A DNA stretch of 64,000 nt from Chitinibacter fontanus (GTDB taxonomy: Bacteria; Pseudomonadota; Gammaproteobacteria; Burkholderiales; Chitinibacteraceae): positions 2,073,665 through 2,137,664 of the forward strand of contig NZ_CP058952.1 in assembly GCF_013423785.1 (NCBI RefSeq), in the 5' to 3' direction. A program made the translations under genes and the position numbers. Positions within the stretch are counted from its first letter, which is position 1. Every line of letters starts with the position of its first letter. Positions 1-9,541 of the stretch are shown one piece after another. The notes below the pieces were generated by a model. That model was not told the origin of the DNA and did not search any database. It was given only the letters and a program-made list of their open reading frames with translations.

Positions 1-234
1 CTGCACATCATCGACATTCATGCACTGCGGCAAGCTGCGCATAATACTGCCCACCTCGGGCGCATAACCTTCCGGTTCTCCGACCAGACGAATCATCATC
101 GGGTCGGTGTCGAACAAAATTTGGCAGACTTCGGCAAACCAGACTGGATTGGTGTCACGAAGTAGCTGGCCAATATGCCGCTCTTCAGTGGCCCAATCAA
201 GCCAATCAGGTTTGTTGCCGTCGTCTTCGCTCAT
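1..234 (-). CDS. Hypothetical protein downstream of hisA (partial, 3' end missing)
   Basis: The first 78 residues are visible, starting MSEDDGNKPDWLDW; the gene runs off the left edge. It is acidic at the start and rich in Trp, Asp and Glu, with no membrane segment or signal peptide. The start codon lies one base after the hisA stop, so the two genes are almost certainly co-transcribed and translationally coupled. In the usual betaproteobacterial order hisF would be expected near here, but this is not HisF: the TIM-barrel start is absent. I do not recognise the family. It may be a small his-operon passenger gene located between hisA and hisF. Confidence 0.7.
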   Translation of the reverse strand, partial: MSEDDGNKPDWLDWATEERHIGQLLRDTNPVWFAEVCQILFDTDPMMIRLVGEPEGYAPEVGSIMRSLPQCMNVDDVQ

Positions 235-235
235 A

Positions 236-976
236 TTATTCGCAGAGTTCGTCAGCCAGCTCTTGGGCTTTGGCAAAGTCGATAGTGCCTTCGTAGATCG
301 CGCGTCCCGTAATTACACCTTCGATGCCTTCATCAGCGACTTCGCACAATTTACGTACGTCATCCAGATTAGTTAGGCCACCAGATGCAATCACCGGAAT
401 AGTCAGCGCTTGCGCCAGTTTAACAGTCGCTTCGATATTCACGCCAGAGAGCATGCCATCACGGCCGATATCGGTGTAAATCACGCTTTCTACGCCATAG
501 CCTTCAAAACGTTTGGCCAAGTCGATTACTTCGTGGTCGGTAATTTTCGCCCACCCATCGGTGGCTACCATGCCGTCTTTGGCATCCAGACCGACAATGA
601 TCTGGCCTGGGAACGCATCGCATGCTTCGTGCAAAAAGCCCGGCTGCTTGATTGCTGCAGTACCGATAATCACGTAATCAATGCCGGCATCGAGGTACAT
701 CTCGATGGTTTCGAGTGAACGAATACCGCCGCCTAATTGCACAGGGACTTCACCATTGATGGCTTTTAAAATCTGCTTAACGGCACTCAGGTTTTTGGGT
801 TTGCCCGCAAATGCACCATTGAGGTCAACCAGATGCATACGGCGTGCGCCTTGGCCTAGCCAGTGCGAAACAAAGCTAGCTGGGTCATCAGAAAATACGG
901 TTGCGTCGGTCATTTCGCCTTGGCGCAAACGAACACATTGGCCATCTTTAAGATCAATTGCAGGAATAATCAGCAT
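236..976 (-). CDS. hisA: Phosphoribosyl-formimino-AICAR-P isomerase HisA
   Basis: Catalyses the Amadori rearrangement of ProFAR to PRFAR, the fourth step of histidine biosynthesis, in the cytosol. The 246-residue length is typical of the family. The (beta/alpha)8 barrel shows the N-terminal motif IPAIDLKDG with the catalytic Asp8, a phosphate-binding GGGIR at about 82-86, the second acid Asp131 in GLDAKDG, and a late GRDGMLSG phosphate loop. It follows hisH after an 82-base gap and precedes an unknown gene by one base. HisA hands its product to HisF/HisH; hisF must lie left of the window or elsewhere. There is nothing abnormal in the sequence. Confidence 0.97.
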   Translation of the reverse strand: MLIIPAIDLKDGQCVRLRQGEMTDATVFSDDPASFVSHWLGQGARRMHLVDLNGAFAGKPKNLSAVKQILKAINGEVPVQLGGGIRSLETIEMYLDAGIDYVIIGTAAIKQPGFLHEACDAFPGQIIVGLDAKDGMVATDGWAKITDHEVIDLAKRFEGYGVESVIYTDIGRDGMLSGVNIEATVKLAQALTIPVIASGGLTNLDDVRKLCEVADEGIEGVITGRAIYEGTIDFAKAQELADELCE

Positions 977-1058
977 GATTTAAAAGCATATAGTGAGGGG
1001 GTTAAATTAAAACTAGCAGTTTGTTATTAAACGGTATTTCACCATCTTGTCACAAATG

Positions 1059-1709
1059 CTATAGCTTCCAGTGTACGAAATTTTTCAATAATTGCAGACC
1101 CGGCGTGTGGCTTTTTTCGGGGTGGCATTGAATTGCAAAAATATTGTCGCGCGCGACCGCCACCGCAAAGCGAGTTGGATAGGCTGATTCGATGATGGTA
1201 TCTGCATCACTGGCTGGCGCGAAGTGGTAACTATGCACAAAGTAAAACCGCTCCGCTTCGCTGATGCCCGCCCACAATGGGTGTTCACGCTTGATGAACA
1301 TCTCGTTCCAGCCCATGTGCGGCACTTTGAGCTTTTGACCCACGCTGTCGTGCATATTTTCAGGCTTGAATTTCACTACTTTGCCTTTGAATACGCCCAG
1401 GCAATCCATGTCGCCTTCTTCGCTGTGTTCAAACAGTAACTGCGCACCAACGCAAATACCCAAAAAAGGTTTGCTGGCTGCTGCATCGAGTACGGCTTGT
1501 TTAAGACCGCTTTCGTTTAGCTCGCGCATGCAATCGGGCATCGCGCCTTGGCCGGGGAATACCACCTTGTCGGCACTAGCGACGACAGCTGGGTCGGCGG
1601 TCAGAATAATGGTGGCATCGTCACCGGCGACCAGCTCAAAAGCTTTGGTCACCGAATGCAGGTTGCCCATGCCGTAATCGACAATAGCGATGGTTTGTTT
1701 TTGGCTCAT
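1059..1709 (-). CDS. hisH: Imidazole glycerol phosphate synthase, glutaminase subunit HisH
   Basis: Class I glutamine amidotransferase that supplies ammonia to HisF for imidazole glycerol phosphate formation. The 216 residues show the nucleophile elbow GICVGAQ with Cys86, and the His196-Pro-Glu198 pair of the catalytic triad in QCHPEKS. The oxyanion-strand motif is present near 51-55 (FPGQG). QCHPEKS replaces the usual QFHPEKS, a mild variant. The start is one base after the hisB stop, so the two are translationally coupled. Its partner HisF is not in the window. Confidence 0.97.
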   Translation of the reverse strand: MSQKQTIAIVDYGMGNLHSVTKAFELVAGDDATIILTADPAVVASADKVVFPGQGAMPDCMRELNESGLKQAVLDAAASKPFLGICVGAQLLFEHSEEGDMDCLGVFKGKVVKFKPENMHDSVGQKLKVPHMGWNEMFIKREHPLWAGISEAERFYFVHSYHFAPASDADTIIESAYPTRFAVAVARDNIFAIQCHPEKSHTPGLQLLKNFVHWKL

Positions 1710-1710
1710 C

Positions 1711-2304
1711 TCAACCTACCAGCGTGCCTTTGGTTGACGGTGTAATGCCAGCCATCCGTGGATCGAGTTCAACCGCCATGCGCAGTGCGCGCCCCAATGC
1801 TTTGAAAATGGTTTCGGCTTGGTGGTGGGCGTTTTTGCCTTTCAGGTTGTCGATATGTAGGCTGATCGCGGCGTGATTAACAAAACCACGGAAAAATTCA
1901 CCAAACAAATCGACATCAAAGCCACCGATCATCGCGCGGGTATATTCGCAATCGTATTCCAGACAGGGGCGACCAGAGAGGTCAACTACCACGCGGCTTA
2001 ATGCCTCATCAAGCGGCACATAGCTGTGACCGTAACGCACAATGCCTTTTTTATCGCCAACTGCTTTGGCAAAAGCCTGTCCCAAGGTAATCCCCACGTC
2101 TTCTACCGTATGGTGGGCATCAATATGCAAATCGCCGACGGCTTTGATTTCAATATCAAACAGGCCGTGACGCGCCACTTGGTCGAGCATGTGCTCGAAA
2201 AAAGGCACTCCGGTGTCGAATTTGCTCACGCCGGTGCCGTCTAGGTTGAGCGTGATGGTGATTTGGGTTTCTAGCGTATTGCGAGTAACAGTAACTTGGC
2301 GCAT
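1711..2304 (-). CDS. hisB: Imidazoleglycerol-phosphate dehydratase HisB
   Basis: Dehydrates imidazole glycerol phosphate to imidazole acetol phosphate (step 6 of histidine synthesis). The 197 residues from MRQVTVTRN match the monofunctional enzyme; there is no HAD phosphatase domain, so histidinol-phosphate phosphatase must come from another gene. Metal-binding motifs HHTVED (64-69) and HHQAE (160-164) are intact. An in-frame extension of 32 codons exists upstream, but it is low-complexity non-family sequence, and GAGA sits just before the chosen ATG. This is the first gene of a hisB-hisH-hisA run. The usual neighbour hisC is absent upstream. Confidence 0.95.
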   Translation of the reverse strand: MRQVTVTRNTLETQITITLNLDGTGVSKFDTGVPFFEHMLDQVARHGLFDIEIKAVGDLHIDAHHTVEDVGITLGQAFAKAVGDKKGIVRYGHSYVPLDEALSRVVVDLSGRPCLEYDCEYTRAMIGGFDVDLFGEFFRGFVNHAAISLHIDNLKGKNAHHQAETIFKALGRALRMAVELDPRMAGITPSTKGTLVG

Positions 2305-2555
2305 CGATGATTCTCGTAAACAGCTCAGCACTTGCCGATCAATACTGCATTTTCCAATAGATTCGCGTTGGCGGGAAGCTCTGATGATCTGAAATGCCAC
2401 GATTGGCGCAAGAAAATTGTCGATTGGGGCTAGAACAGTGCAACTTTACTTGGCAATTGGGAGTTTCACTGTTTTTGGTGGTTTTATTTGGTTTGTGATG
2501 TCAGTTTCAATTCAGTATTGGGGCTATTAATGAGGTAGTACGCATTTGCAGTGAT

Positions 2556-3101
2556 TTAGTTAAGTAAATCTTGTGGTAGTTCCTGTAATAATTGCTCAAA
2601 AATCTGCCAGTCATCCAAGCAACGACATAGCATGCGCGCTCCTTCTAATTTGGCAATGGTGCTAATTGCACGATGCTGGGCCACGGCGGGCGCAATGCCG
2701 GCGTCTTGCATCAGTTTGTTCAGTGCGGCAATCCATTCTTGTACGGCCAGTCCCATATCCGCGCCAAATAAGCTGCGGGCATTGCCCATCGTATAGATAT
2801 CGAGCGTGCTAGCCTCGAGTTTGTCTTGTTCAGTGAGTGCGATAAATTGAATAAATTGCGCCAATCGCATGTTGGGCTCGCCTTCTTGGCGCAGTAAATT
2901 AAGGCCGGCTTGAAACCAAATACCTTCGGCTTGCAAGACGGCACTGGCCATTTCTTGCTTTCCATTTGGGAAGTGATGGTACAAGCTACCTTTACCTAAG
3001 CCGGTGGCCTGGCTGATCAGGCTCAGTGATGTGCCATCATAGCCATAGGTATGAAACACACGCCGAAGCTGCTCGATGAGTTGTTCTTTTTGAATGGCCA
3101 C
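2556..3101 (-). CDS. TetR/AcrR family transcriptional regulator
   Basis: A 181-residue regulator with an N-terminal TetR helix-turn-helix at about residues 5-50; the recognition helix region reads TGLGKGSLYHHF, and the C-terminal ligand domain is unassigned. The start is set at GTG because AAGGAG lies six bases before it; a longer TTG start eight codons upstream would place that site inside the gene. It is divergent from the polysaccharide deacetylase gene, with about 160 bases between the starts, so it may control that gene and itself. This pairing is inferred from position only. The effector is unknown. Confidence 0.9.
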   Translation of the reverse strand: MAIQKEQLIEQLRRVFHTYGYDGTSLSLISQATGLGKGSLYHHFPNGKQEMASAVLQAEGIWFQAGLNLLRQEGEPNMRLAQFIQFIALTEQDKLEASTLDIYTMGNARSLFGADMGLAVQEWIAALNKLMQDAGIAPAVAQHRAISTIAKLEGARMLCRCLDDWQIFEQLLQELPQDLLN

Positions 3102-3261
3102 TGCGATCTCCTTTGCTGTGTGCAAGTTTACCCGAAGAATTGGGCAGTATGCCTTGACAGCTACGCATCAACGCGGGATTATTTACCGAACGATTGGTAC
3201 ATTTTTGGTATGTGCATCCGGCTGGGTGCGTTCTATTTTCCTGTACAGTGAGGTGATGGGT

Positions 3262-4446
3262 ATGTTTAGCAAGGTCAATTTAACAGTTGGATTTGTCGCA
3301 ATACTCGTTACGGGTATTGTGTCAGCGCAGTCTCCTGCCCGCTTACGCACCCCGGTGGTGGAAAATCGTGGGCAGGTTGCGGCAGTGGAGCTTGAGCGCC
3401 AGGCGCAGCTGTTTCCGCGCACGTTCTTTATGGAAGGGCTGGGGGAGCGTAAACAAATTGCGTTTACCTTTGACGATGGCCCCAGTGCCGATACCCCCGC
3501 ATTGCTCGATGTCTTAAAGCAGCAAAATGTTAAAGCGACTTTTTTCTGGCAAGGTCAGAATGTGCTGCAGTACCCTGAGATCGTAAAGCGTGCTCTTGCT
3601 GAAGGCCATACCTTGGCCAACCACAGTTTTAGTCACCCCAATCTGAGCAAAATGGAAGAGGGGGGTGCGTGGTGGGATTATCAAATATTGAAAACCCAGC
3701 AGGCCTTCCAAAAAGTCGTGGGTTTTCAGCCTGCATTAATGCGGCCACCCTATGGTTTTCTCAACGACAATCAGGTGAAGTCACTCCAAGCCAAAAATAT
3801 GGCGGCTATTTTATGGTCGGTAGATAGCGCGGACTGGTTTTATACCTGGCAGCACGCACTGGATGAAGTGGCCAGTGCAAAAATCGAGGCGGTGATTCAA
3901 CAGTATATTCACCCTGAGGCGATTGTATTAATGCATGACTCGGGCGGGCGTGGGCGGGTGCCTACCATTATGGCTGTGAAAACCTTAATCCCTGCTTTGC
4001 GCCAGCAAGGCTATCAATTTACTACGGTTGATCAACTGTTAGGTATCCCTGCAAAATTGAACGCTGCAGCTGTGGGTGTTGGACCACGCGGGCTTGACGC
4101 GACGCTCACACAATTCTTTGCCTTGCATAATTTGGCAAATGCCGAAGTGAGCCTTGAGCAATGGTCACAGGTGCTCGATAGCCAATTTGTATTTAATACC
4201 CCGGATGGCGTGTATCGTGGCATTGCGGCCTACACCGATTATTTGGCCAAACTCCAGCAACAATTTCCGGGGATGAAACTGGAGTTAAGCGGTAAGCCTA
4301 ATCAAGTAAATGATCAGGCCTTGTTTGCTTGGCGACTGCTTGATGCGCAGGGGGCGCAACTGGCCCAAGGTGTTAATAGTGTTGGTTTAAGTGCCGATGG
4401 TCGGATTAAACAGGCCAATGTATTTATGGATCGGCAGCTAAGGTAG
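3262..4446 (+). CDS. Secreted polysaccharide deacetylase (NodB domain) with C-terminal NTF2/SnoaL-like domain
   Basis: A predicted exported carbohydrate esterase family 4 enzyme that removes N-acetyl groups from a glycan such as peptidoglycan, chitin oligomers or an exopolysaccharide. From the chosen ATG (GAGG eight bases upstream) there is a signal peptide ending near VSAQ. The five NodB motifs are present: TFDDGP (69-74), HSFSH (121-125), RPPYG (161-165), DSADW (188-192) and LMHD (223-226). Residues of about 280-394 form a separate domain resembling NTF2/SnoaL folds (variable-length helix then GVYRGIAAYTDYL and a curved sheet), an unusual addition. Substrate cannot be told. It is divergent from a TetR gene and followed by a TPR gene. 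Confidence 0.9.
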   Translation: MFSKVNLTVGFVAILVTGIVSAQSPARLRTPVVENRGQVAAVELERQAQLFPRTFFMEGLGERKQIAFTFDDGPSADTPALLDVLKQQNVKATFFWQGQNVLQYPEIVKRALAEGHTLANHSFSHPNLSKMEEGGAWWDYQILKTQQAFQKVVGFQPALMRPPYGFLNDNQVKSLQAKNMAAILWSVDSADWFYTWQHALDEVASAKIEAVIQQYIHPEAIVLMHDSGGRGRVPTIMAVKTLIPALRQQGYQFTTVDQLLGIPAKLNAAAVGVGPRGLDATLTQFFALHNLANAEVSLEQWSQVLDSQFVFNTPDGVYRGIAAYTDYLAKLQQQFPGMKLELSGKPNQVNDQALFAWRLLDAQGAQLAQGVNSVGLSADGRIKQANVFMDRQLR

Positions 4447-4564
4447 TGATTGGGTTACGCAGATTTTGACATAGGTCATTGCGTACAAAGATTGGTCTGG
4501 CTCTCGCCAAACGGGGGGAACTTAGAACGCGGGTGTACTACAAACAAAGCATGAGAGGACCGCG

Positions 4565-5593
4565 ATGCCAGACCAACCGTCAACCCTAAGGCAGCATCTG
4601 CTGGATGCAATTCATGCCAAAATTTTCACCGAGCCCGTGCAGGCTCGTGCGCAATGCCTGACGCTGCTAGATGAGGCGCGTGCAGCATTTGATACCATTA
4701 CCTTCATCCGTGCTGCGCAGCAATTATCGTTAATTGAAGACCAGCTGGGTGATTTGCCCGGGGCCATCACGGTGCTAACCGAGGCCATGGCCTATGCACA
4801 AGAGTTTCGGTATTTTCAGCAAATGCCCGCCATTTTGGAACAACTAGGTTGTTGCCATTACTCTTTGTCGCATTACCCGCAGGCCTTGCAATATTGGCAG
4901 CAATGCGCGTTGCTATGCGGGCATCAGGCCAGTTTAAATAAAACACGTGCCTTAGCATTGATTGGTTTGGGGCGGATTTGTGATGTGTCCGACGAAAATC
5001 AACTGGCCGTGCGAATGCACCAAGCCGCACATGATTTATTACTTGCCAGCCAAGACCCGTATTTGATTACTATGGCCAAGATCAATTGGGCAGTCAATTT
5101 GCAAAAGCTGGCGCAATTTTCTCAGGCCCGAGCATTATTGGAAGAAACGCTGCATATTTGCGAGCAGCAAGGCTTGCCGCATCACGCGGCTGAAAGTCAG
5201 TATCGCTTAGCGCAAATAGCCTTGGCAGAGAATCAACTCGAGCAGGCACAATTGTGCCTTGAAGAAGGGTTGTTGATTGTCGCCACCACGCCCTATCACT
5301 GGCTGGAAGTCAATTTACTAGGTGAGTGGGCTGAGCTGCTGGCTAAACAAGCCAATTACACGCAAGCGATGGAAGTGGTAAAGCGAGGGCTGCAAATCGC
5401 ACAAGAGGATAGGATGCCGCATTTGCAAGTACGGTTGCTCAGACAGGCTCAACGCTATAGTGCCGCGCTGGGCAAGAAAGGGGCGGCAGAGGATTACGAG
5501 CACCAAGCCAACTTTTTATACATTCAATTGCACTGTGATTTACTGCCAAAAGCCTCATTAGAGCTAGCAGCTCTTGATCAATTACTGAATTAA
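4565..5593 (+). CDS. Tetratricopeptide-repeat protein of unknown role
   Basis: A 342-residue cytosolic protein made almost entirely of helical repeats. Repeats of the TPR type are recognisable from about residue 30 to 310, for example around ALQYWQQCALL, AHDLLLASQDP, ARALLEETLHI and AMEVVKRGLQI. No signal peptide, membrane segment or enzymatic domain is seen. It resembles the sensor halves of TPR-GGDEF or TPR-LuxR proteins, but carries no output domain, so it may act as a scaffold. AGAGGA precedes the ATG. The gap to the deacetylase gene is about 118 bases, so co-transcription is possible but unproven. Confidence 0.85.
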   Translation: MPDQPSTLRQHLLDAIHAKIFTEPVQARAQCLTLLDEARAAFDTITFIRAAQQLSLIEDQLGDLPGAITVLTEAMAYAQEFRYFQQMPAILEQLGCCHYSLSHYPQALQYWQQCALLCGHQASLNKTRALALIGLGRICDVSDENQLAVRMHQAAHDLLLASQDPYLITMAKINWAVNLQKLAQFSQARALLEETLHICEQQGLPHHAAESQYRLAQIALAENQLEQAQLCLEEGLLIVATTPYHWLEVNLLGEWAELLAKQANYTQAMEVVKRGLQIAQEDRMPHLQVRLLRQAQRYSAALGKKGAAEDYEHQANFLYIQLHCDLLPKASLELAALDQLLN

Positions 5594-5600
5594 TCTCTGT

Positions 5601-5648
5601 GGGTATATTCTTGTGGCCTATGAAAAAAAGGCTGCATAGAGGTATACC
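5601..5648. repeat. Intergenic GGGTAT...ATACC inverted-repeat element (copy A)
   Basis: Starts with GGGTATA eight bases after the TPR stop codon and ends with GGTATACC, with an inner GGCC/GGCT pairing around an A-rich loop. Similar to copies B-F in this window by its terminal hexamers, roughly 50-base length and position at a gene end. Confidence 0.45.
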
Positions 5649-5696
5649 ATCAGCGGTATTTTGCTGTTTGAATGCAGGCTACAGTTCGTGCCGATT

Positions 5697-5722
5697 AAAA
5701 AAGCTGCCAAGGCAGCTTTTTT
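5697..5722. terminator. Bidirectional rho-independent terminator between TPR gene and hisD
   Basis: A perfect inverted repeat, A-tract plus GCTGCC / GGCAGC plus T-tract, lies between two convergent genes. It can end transcripts from both strands. Confidence 0.85.
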
Positions 5723-5739
5723 AATGACGCAGCAAAAAA

Positions 5740-7032
5740 TTATTTCAAACGTAATTCAGCCGCATTGGCGTGTGCTGTCAGGCCTTCACCGTGTGCCAAT
5801 ACCGAAGCAATTTGGCCGAGTTTCTGCGCGCCGACTTCAGAGACCTTGATCAGGCTAGAACGCTTTTGGAAGTCATACACACCCAGCGGGCTAGAGAAGC
5901 GTGCGCTGCGTGCGGTTGGCAACACATGGTTCGGGCCCGCACAGTAGTCGCCCAATGATTCAGACGTGAATTTACCCATGAAAATGGCACCAGCGTGGCG
6001 GATTTTGGGTAGTAGCGCTTCTGGGTTTTCAACCGACAATTCCATGTGCTCTGGCGCGATGTAATTGCAGATTTCACAGGCTTCGTCGAGATCTTTTACC
6101 ACAATCAGTGCGCCGCGATTTTTGAGTGAAGCAGCGATAATCTCTTTACGTGGCTGGGTATCGATTAATTTCTCAATACTGGCATAGACTGCATCAACAT
6201 ACCCTGCATCTGGACACAGCAAAATTGATTGGGCGATTTCATCGTGCTCGGCTTGGCTAAATAAATCCATCGCCACCCAATCTGGATTGGTTGTGCCATC
6301 GGCCAGCACCAAAATCTCCGACGGGCCAGCGACCATATCAATACCTACCACGCCAAATACGGCGCGTTTGGCCGAGGCCACGTAGGCATTGCCGGGGCCA
6401 GTGATTTTATCGACTTGCGGTACAGTTTGCGTGCCATACGCCAGCGCGCCAACGGCTTGTGCGCCGCCAACGGTAAATGCACGTGAAACGCCAGCGACGT
6501 ACGCCGCGGCAAGAACCAAATCATTGCGCTCGCCCTTCGGCGTTGGCACGACCATGATGATCTCGGCGACACCCGCAACGTGCGCCGGAATTGCATTCAT
6601 CAATACGGAAGATGGATACGCTGCTTTGCCGCCGGGTACATAAATACCGACGCGATCGAGCGCAGTGACTTGCTGGCCAAGCAGCGTGCCGTCTTCATCT
6701 TCGTAGCTCCACGAGCTCATTTTCTGTTTTTCGTGATAGCTGCGCACGCGGGCGGCGGCCGCTTGCAGTGCCGCGGCTTGATCGGCCGGTAGGCGCTCGA
6801 AAGCGGCTTTGAGCTCGGTTTGTGTCAACTCCAGATCGGCCATTGAGCTGGCTGCCGTACCATCAAATTTGTTGGTGTACTCCACCAGGGCTGCATCGCC
6901 ACGGGTTTTAACGTCGGCCAAAATCGCCGCAACGCGTTGATCTACTTGCGGGTCTTGCGAGGTTTCAAATGCCAGCAGGGCAGTGAGTTCGGTTTGGAAA
7001 TCAGCAGAAGTGGAATCTAAACGGCGGAGCAT
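5740..7032 (-). CDS. hisD: Histidinol dehydrogenase HisD
   Basis: Zinc- and NAD-dependent enzyme that oxidises L-histidinol to L-histidine in two steps, the last of the pathway. The length of 430 residues is standard. It shows the GPGNAYV nucleotide-region motif, [10 protein letters not shown], the catalytic pair Glu328-His329 in APEHMEL and the C-terminal AGPNHVLPT motif. In the usual betaproteobacterial order hisC and hisB should follow at once; here the convergent TPR and deacetylase genes and the tetR gene intervene, so hisD is effectively a lone transcription unit ending at its own terminator. No defect is seen in the coding sequence. Confidence 0.97.
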   Translation of the reverse strand: MLRRLDSTSADFQTELTALLAFETSQDPQVDQRVAAILADVKTRGDAALVEYTNKFDGTAASSMADLELTQTELKAAFERLPADQAAALQAAAARVRSYHEKQKMSSWSYEDEDGTLLGQQVTALDRVGIYVPGGKAAYPSSVLMNAIPAHVAGVAEIIMVVPTPKGERNDLVLAAAYVAGVSRAFTVGGAQAVGALAYGTQTVPQVDKITGPGNAYVASAKRAVFGVVGIDMVAGPSEILVLADGTTNPDWVAMDLFSQAEHDEIAQSILLCPDAGYVDAVYASIEKLIDTQPRKEIIAASLKNRGALIVVKDLDEACEICNYIAPEHMELSVENPEALLPKIRHAGAIFMGKFTSESLGDYCAGPNHVLPTARSARFSSPLGVYDFQKRSSLIKVSEVGAQKLGQIASVLAHGEGLTAHANAAELRLK

Positions 7033-7298
7033 GGCACAGACCCAAAGTAATTTTCTATAGCGCGATTATACCTGCACTTGAGCCTTGCGCGGCTGTGGCC
7101 AAAGTCAAATCACACGGTGATTTGTGCGATTTTTGCCGCGGAATTGTCAAGTTTCAGAAAGAAAAGCAGGAAAACTTGCGGTTGGCGACTAGAATCGATG
7201 TGAATAGTTGATCGGTAGAAGCGCTTTAATTACATCGTAGATCTAGACCAAGCTTGCCATGCTTTATGGATCAGGTCTGGACAAGATAAGGAGCCGCA

Positions 7299-8516
7299 AT
7301 GTCGCGTTTAATGCAATCTTTGTTCGTTTCAGCAGCGCTGCTGGGTTCACCTGGCTTGCTGTTAAGTTCCAATGTGCTGGCGGCTGAAACTGCCGCGAGT
7401 AATGTCTTTAGTCAGCAGGAAATTGAGCAATTAGTAGCGCCAATTGCGTTGTATCCCGATGCGTTGTTGGCGCAAGTCTTGATGGCGTCAACTTATCCGT
7501 TAGAAGTGGTGCAGGCTGCGCGTTGGCGCAAAGCCAATTCTAGTCTGAAGGATAAAGCGCTTGAAGATGCGCTACTCAAACAGCCGTGGGATGCCAGCGT
7601 TAAATCGCTAGCGGCGTTTCCCGATGTATTGGCGATGCTCAATGACAAAATTGACTGGACCCAAAAATTGGGCGATGCATTTTTGGCGCAGCAAAAAGAC
7701 GTTATGGATGCGACACAGCGCTTGCGTGCAAAAGCCAAAGCTGAAGGCAATTTGAAAGACAGCAAAGAGCAGAAAGTGATTGTCGAATCTACTCCCACGA
7801 CCGTCATTCGCATTGAGCCTCAAACCGAAGTTGTCTATGTACCTGTCTATAACCCAACGGTGGTGTATGGCCCGTGGCCATACCCTAGCTATGTACCTTA
7901 TTATTGGTATCCACCTAGCTATGCTTATGCAGCAAGTGCATTTTCATTTACCGTTGGAGTAATGGTTGGCGCGGCTTTATGGGGCGATTGCGACTGGCAT
8001 CATGGTCACGTCAATATCAATGTTAACCATTACAACAGCTTTAATCGCACCACCATTAACAACACCAACTGGACTCATAACGTGGATCATCGGCGCGGGG
8101 TGGAATACCGCGATAAAACCACGCGCGAGCAGTATCGGCCGCAAACCAATCATCGAGAGCAAAGTCGCGAAGCATTTCGTGGCAAGGCTGATCAAACACG
8201 CGCTGATTTGGGGACGATTGATCGTGCTGATATGCAAGGGCAGCTTAAGGATTTGGATCGTGCGGAGTTAAGCCAACAATTGCAAAATAAAGCCGCCGCC
8301 AAACCTGAGCATCGCGACAATCAATCAAACGGCTCTGCGAAATCAGGTAAAAAAGCCAAGCCAGTTGCGAACCCAATTGCGCCATCAGCAACGCACCGTG
8401 ATAGTGCATTTAGTCAGCCAGATCACAGTCAGCTTGCGCGCAGTGCTCGCGATCGCGGAGCTAGTTCACAGCGCAGCGTTTCCCGCCCGGTACGTGTCTC
8501 TGGTCACGGTAAATAA
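7299..8516 (+). CDS. DUF3300 family exported protein
   Basis: 405 residues with a signal peptide (cleavage near VLAAE, about residue 29). Residues of about 40-165 match the DUF3300 pattern: a helical stretch with APIALYPDALLAQVLMAS, then PWDASVKSLAAFPDVL. A Tyr/Pro-rich segment (about 180-215) includes VYNPTVVYGPWPYP, followed by a short hydrophobic stretch. The C-terminal half is basic, low-complexity, rich in Arg, Asp and Gln. Function is unknown; the layout suggests a periplasmic or outer-membrane-associated protein. AAGGAG sits upstream of the start. It is followed after 11 bases by a DUF2950 gene, a pairing seen in other Proteobacteria. Confidence 0.85.
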   Translation: MSRLMQSLFVSAALLGSPGLLLSSNVLAAETAASNVFSQQEIEQLVAPIALYPDALLAQVLMASTYPLEVVQAARWRKANSSLKDKALEDALLKQPWDASVKSLAAFPDVLAMLNDKIDWTQKLGDAFLAQQKDVMDATQRLRAKAKAEGNLKDSKEQKVIVESTPTTVIRIEPQTEVVYVPVYNPTVVYGPWPYPSYVPYYWYPPSYAYAASAFSFTVGVMVGAALWGDCDWHHGHVNINVNHYNSFNRTTINNTNWTHNVDHRRGVEYRDKTTREQYRPQTNHREQSREAFRGKADQTRADLGTIDRADMQGQLKDLDRAELSQQLQNKAAAKPEHRDNQSNGSAKSGKKAKPVANPIAPSATHRDSAFSQPDHSQLARSARDRGASSQRSVSRPVRVSGHGK

Positions 8517-8527
8517 GGAGTAGAGCA

Positions 8528-9424
8528 ATGCATGATTCAGTTTTGAAAACGCTAGTGGCGGTGCTTGGTGCAACCTTGATGTCTTCGGCTTTCGCGGGGC
8601 AGTTATTTAAAACGCCTGAGGCGGCGGGCGAAGCGCTGTTGCAAGCGCTAGAGCAAAAAGACCCCAGCGCACTGGAAAAAATATTTGGCTCTCGCAATCG
8701 TGATTTGATTGTATCGGGAGACCCGATTGATGATCAAAATCGCTACGCAACCTATGCACAAAGCTATCGCGCAGGGCATCAATGGCGCGTTGTCAGTCAA
8801 TCGAAGCAAGTGCTGGAATTGGGGGAGCAACAATACCCGTTTGCAATTCCGCTGATTCGCGATAAGGGAGGCTGGGTTTTTGCTGGCACGACGGGCCGTG
8901 CGGAATTACTCACCCGGCGCATTGGCATGAATGAGCTCAGTGCAATTGAAGCACTGAAAACCGTACTTACTGCGCAGCAGGAGTATTACCTGATGCAGGC
9001 GGATGGCTCATCACTGCTGCATTACGCCGATCGCATTGTTAGCTCGCCAGAGCGAAAAGATGGTTTGTATTGGCCTGAGCAAGAAGGGGCAGCGGCTAGC
9101 CCAATGGGGGCTTTTTTTGCTGCCGCCGCTGCCGAGGGGTATCACAATCAATCAGCACCTTATCATGGCTATTTTTTCAAAATTCTCCAAGCACAAGGTC
9201 CTGCAGCGAAGGGGGGCGCGTATAGCTATGTCGAAAGCGGAAAAATGTTTGGCGGGTTTGCAGTTCTGGCTTGGCCAGCTAGCTATGGCAAGTCGGGCGT
9301 GATGAGCTTTATCACCAATCAGGAAGGGGTGATTTATCAGCGTAATTTAGGTAAGGGCACCGCTGATGCCGTTAAAAAATTGACGAATTTTAATCCGGAT
9401 AAAGGCTGGAGCACGGTGGAGTAG
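8528..9424 (+). CDS. DUF2950 family exported protein
   Basis: 298 residues with a signal peptide ending near SSAFAG (about residue 23). The body matches DUF2950 by QLFKTPEAAGEALLQAL at the start, HGYFFKILQAQG near the middle, and a C-terminal block FGGFAVLAWPASYG followed by SGVMSFITNQEGVIYQ. Function is unknown. AAGGAG is seven bases before the ATG. It forms a two-gene unit with the DUF3300 gene, on the strand opposite the surrounding his genes, and ends at a strong hairpin. Transfer as a unit into the his region is an inference. Confidence 0.88.
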   Translation: MHDSVLKTLVAVLGATLMSSAFAGQLFKTPEAAGEALLQALEQKDPSALEKIFGSRNRDLIVSGDPIDDQNRYATYAQSYRAGHQWRVVSQSKQVLELGEQQYPFAIPLIRDKGGWVFAGTTGRAELLTRRIGMNELSAIEALKTVLTAQQEYYLMQADGSSLLHYADRIVSSPERKDGLYWPEQEGAAASPMGAFFAAAAAEGYHNQSAPYHGYFFKILQAQGPAAKGGAYSYVESGKMFGGFAVLAWPASYGKSGVMSFITNQEGVIYQRNLGKGTADAVKKLTNFNPDKGWSTVE

Positions 9425-9457
9425 TCATTCACTGCCGCAGAATTGTGTGGTCACGCT

Positions 9458-9496
9458 ACCCAATAAAACCCATGCAAGAGCCGGGTTTTATTGGGT
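9458..9496 (+). terminator. Strong hairpin after the DUF2950 gene
   Basis: A perfect 14-bp stem (ACCCAATAAAACCC with its complement) and an 11-base loop start 34 bases after the stop codon. There is no clean T-tract, so it may end transcription in a factor-assisted way or protect the 3' end. Its right arm overlaps repeat copy B. Confidence 0.6.
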
Positions 9497-9541
9497 ATGT
9501 TTATTTAAGCCAGATTCAGATTGCTTTTTCGGGCTATACCC
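9493..9541. repeat. Intergenic GGGTAT...ATACCC inverted-repeat element (copy B)
   Basis: GGGTAT on the left and ATACCC on the right, 49 bases in all. The right end contains the TAG stop codon of the flavoprotein gene on the minus strand. The inner arms pair only partly. Confidence 0.45.

Noticed and set aside
3094-3261. A longer start for the polysaccharide deacetylase
   Set aside because: The extension overlaps the divergent TetR start region and would hide the signal peptide.
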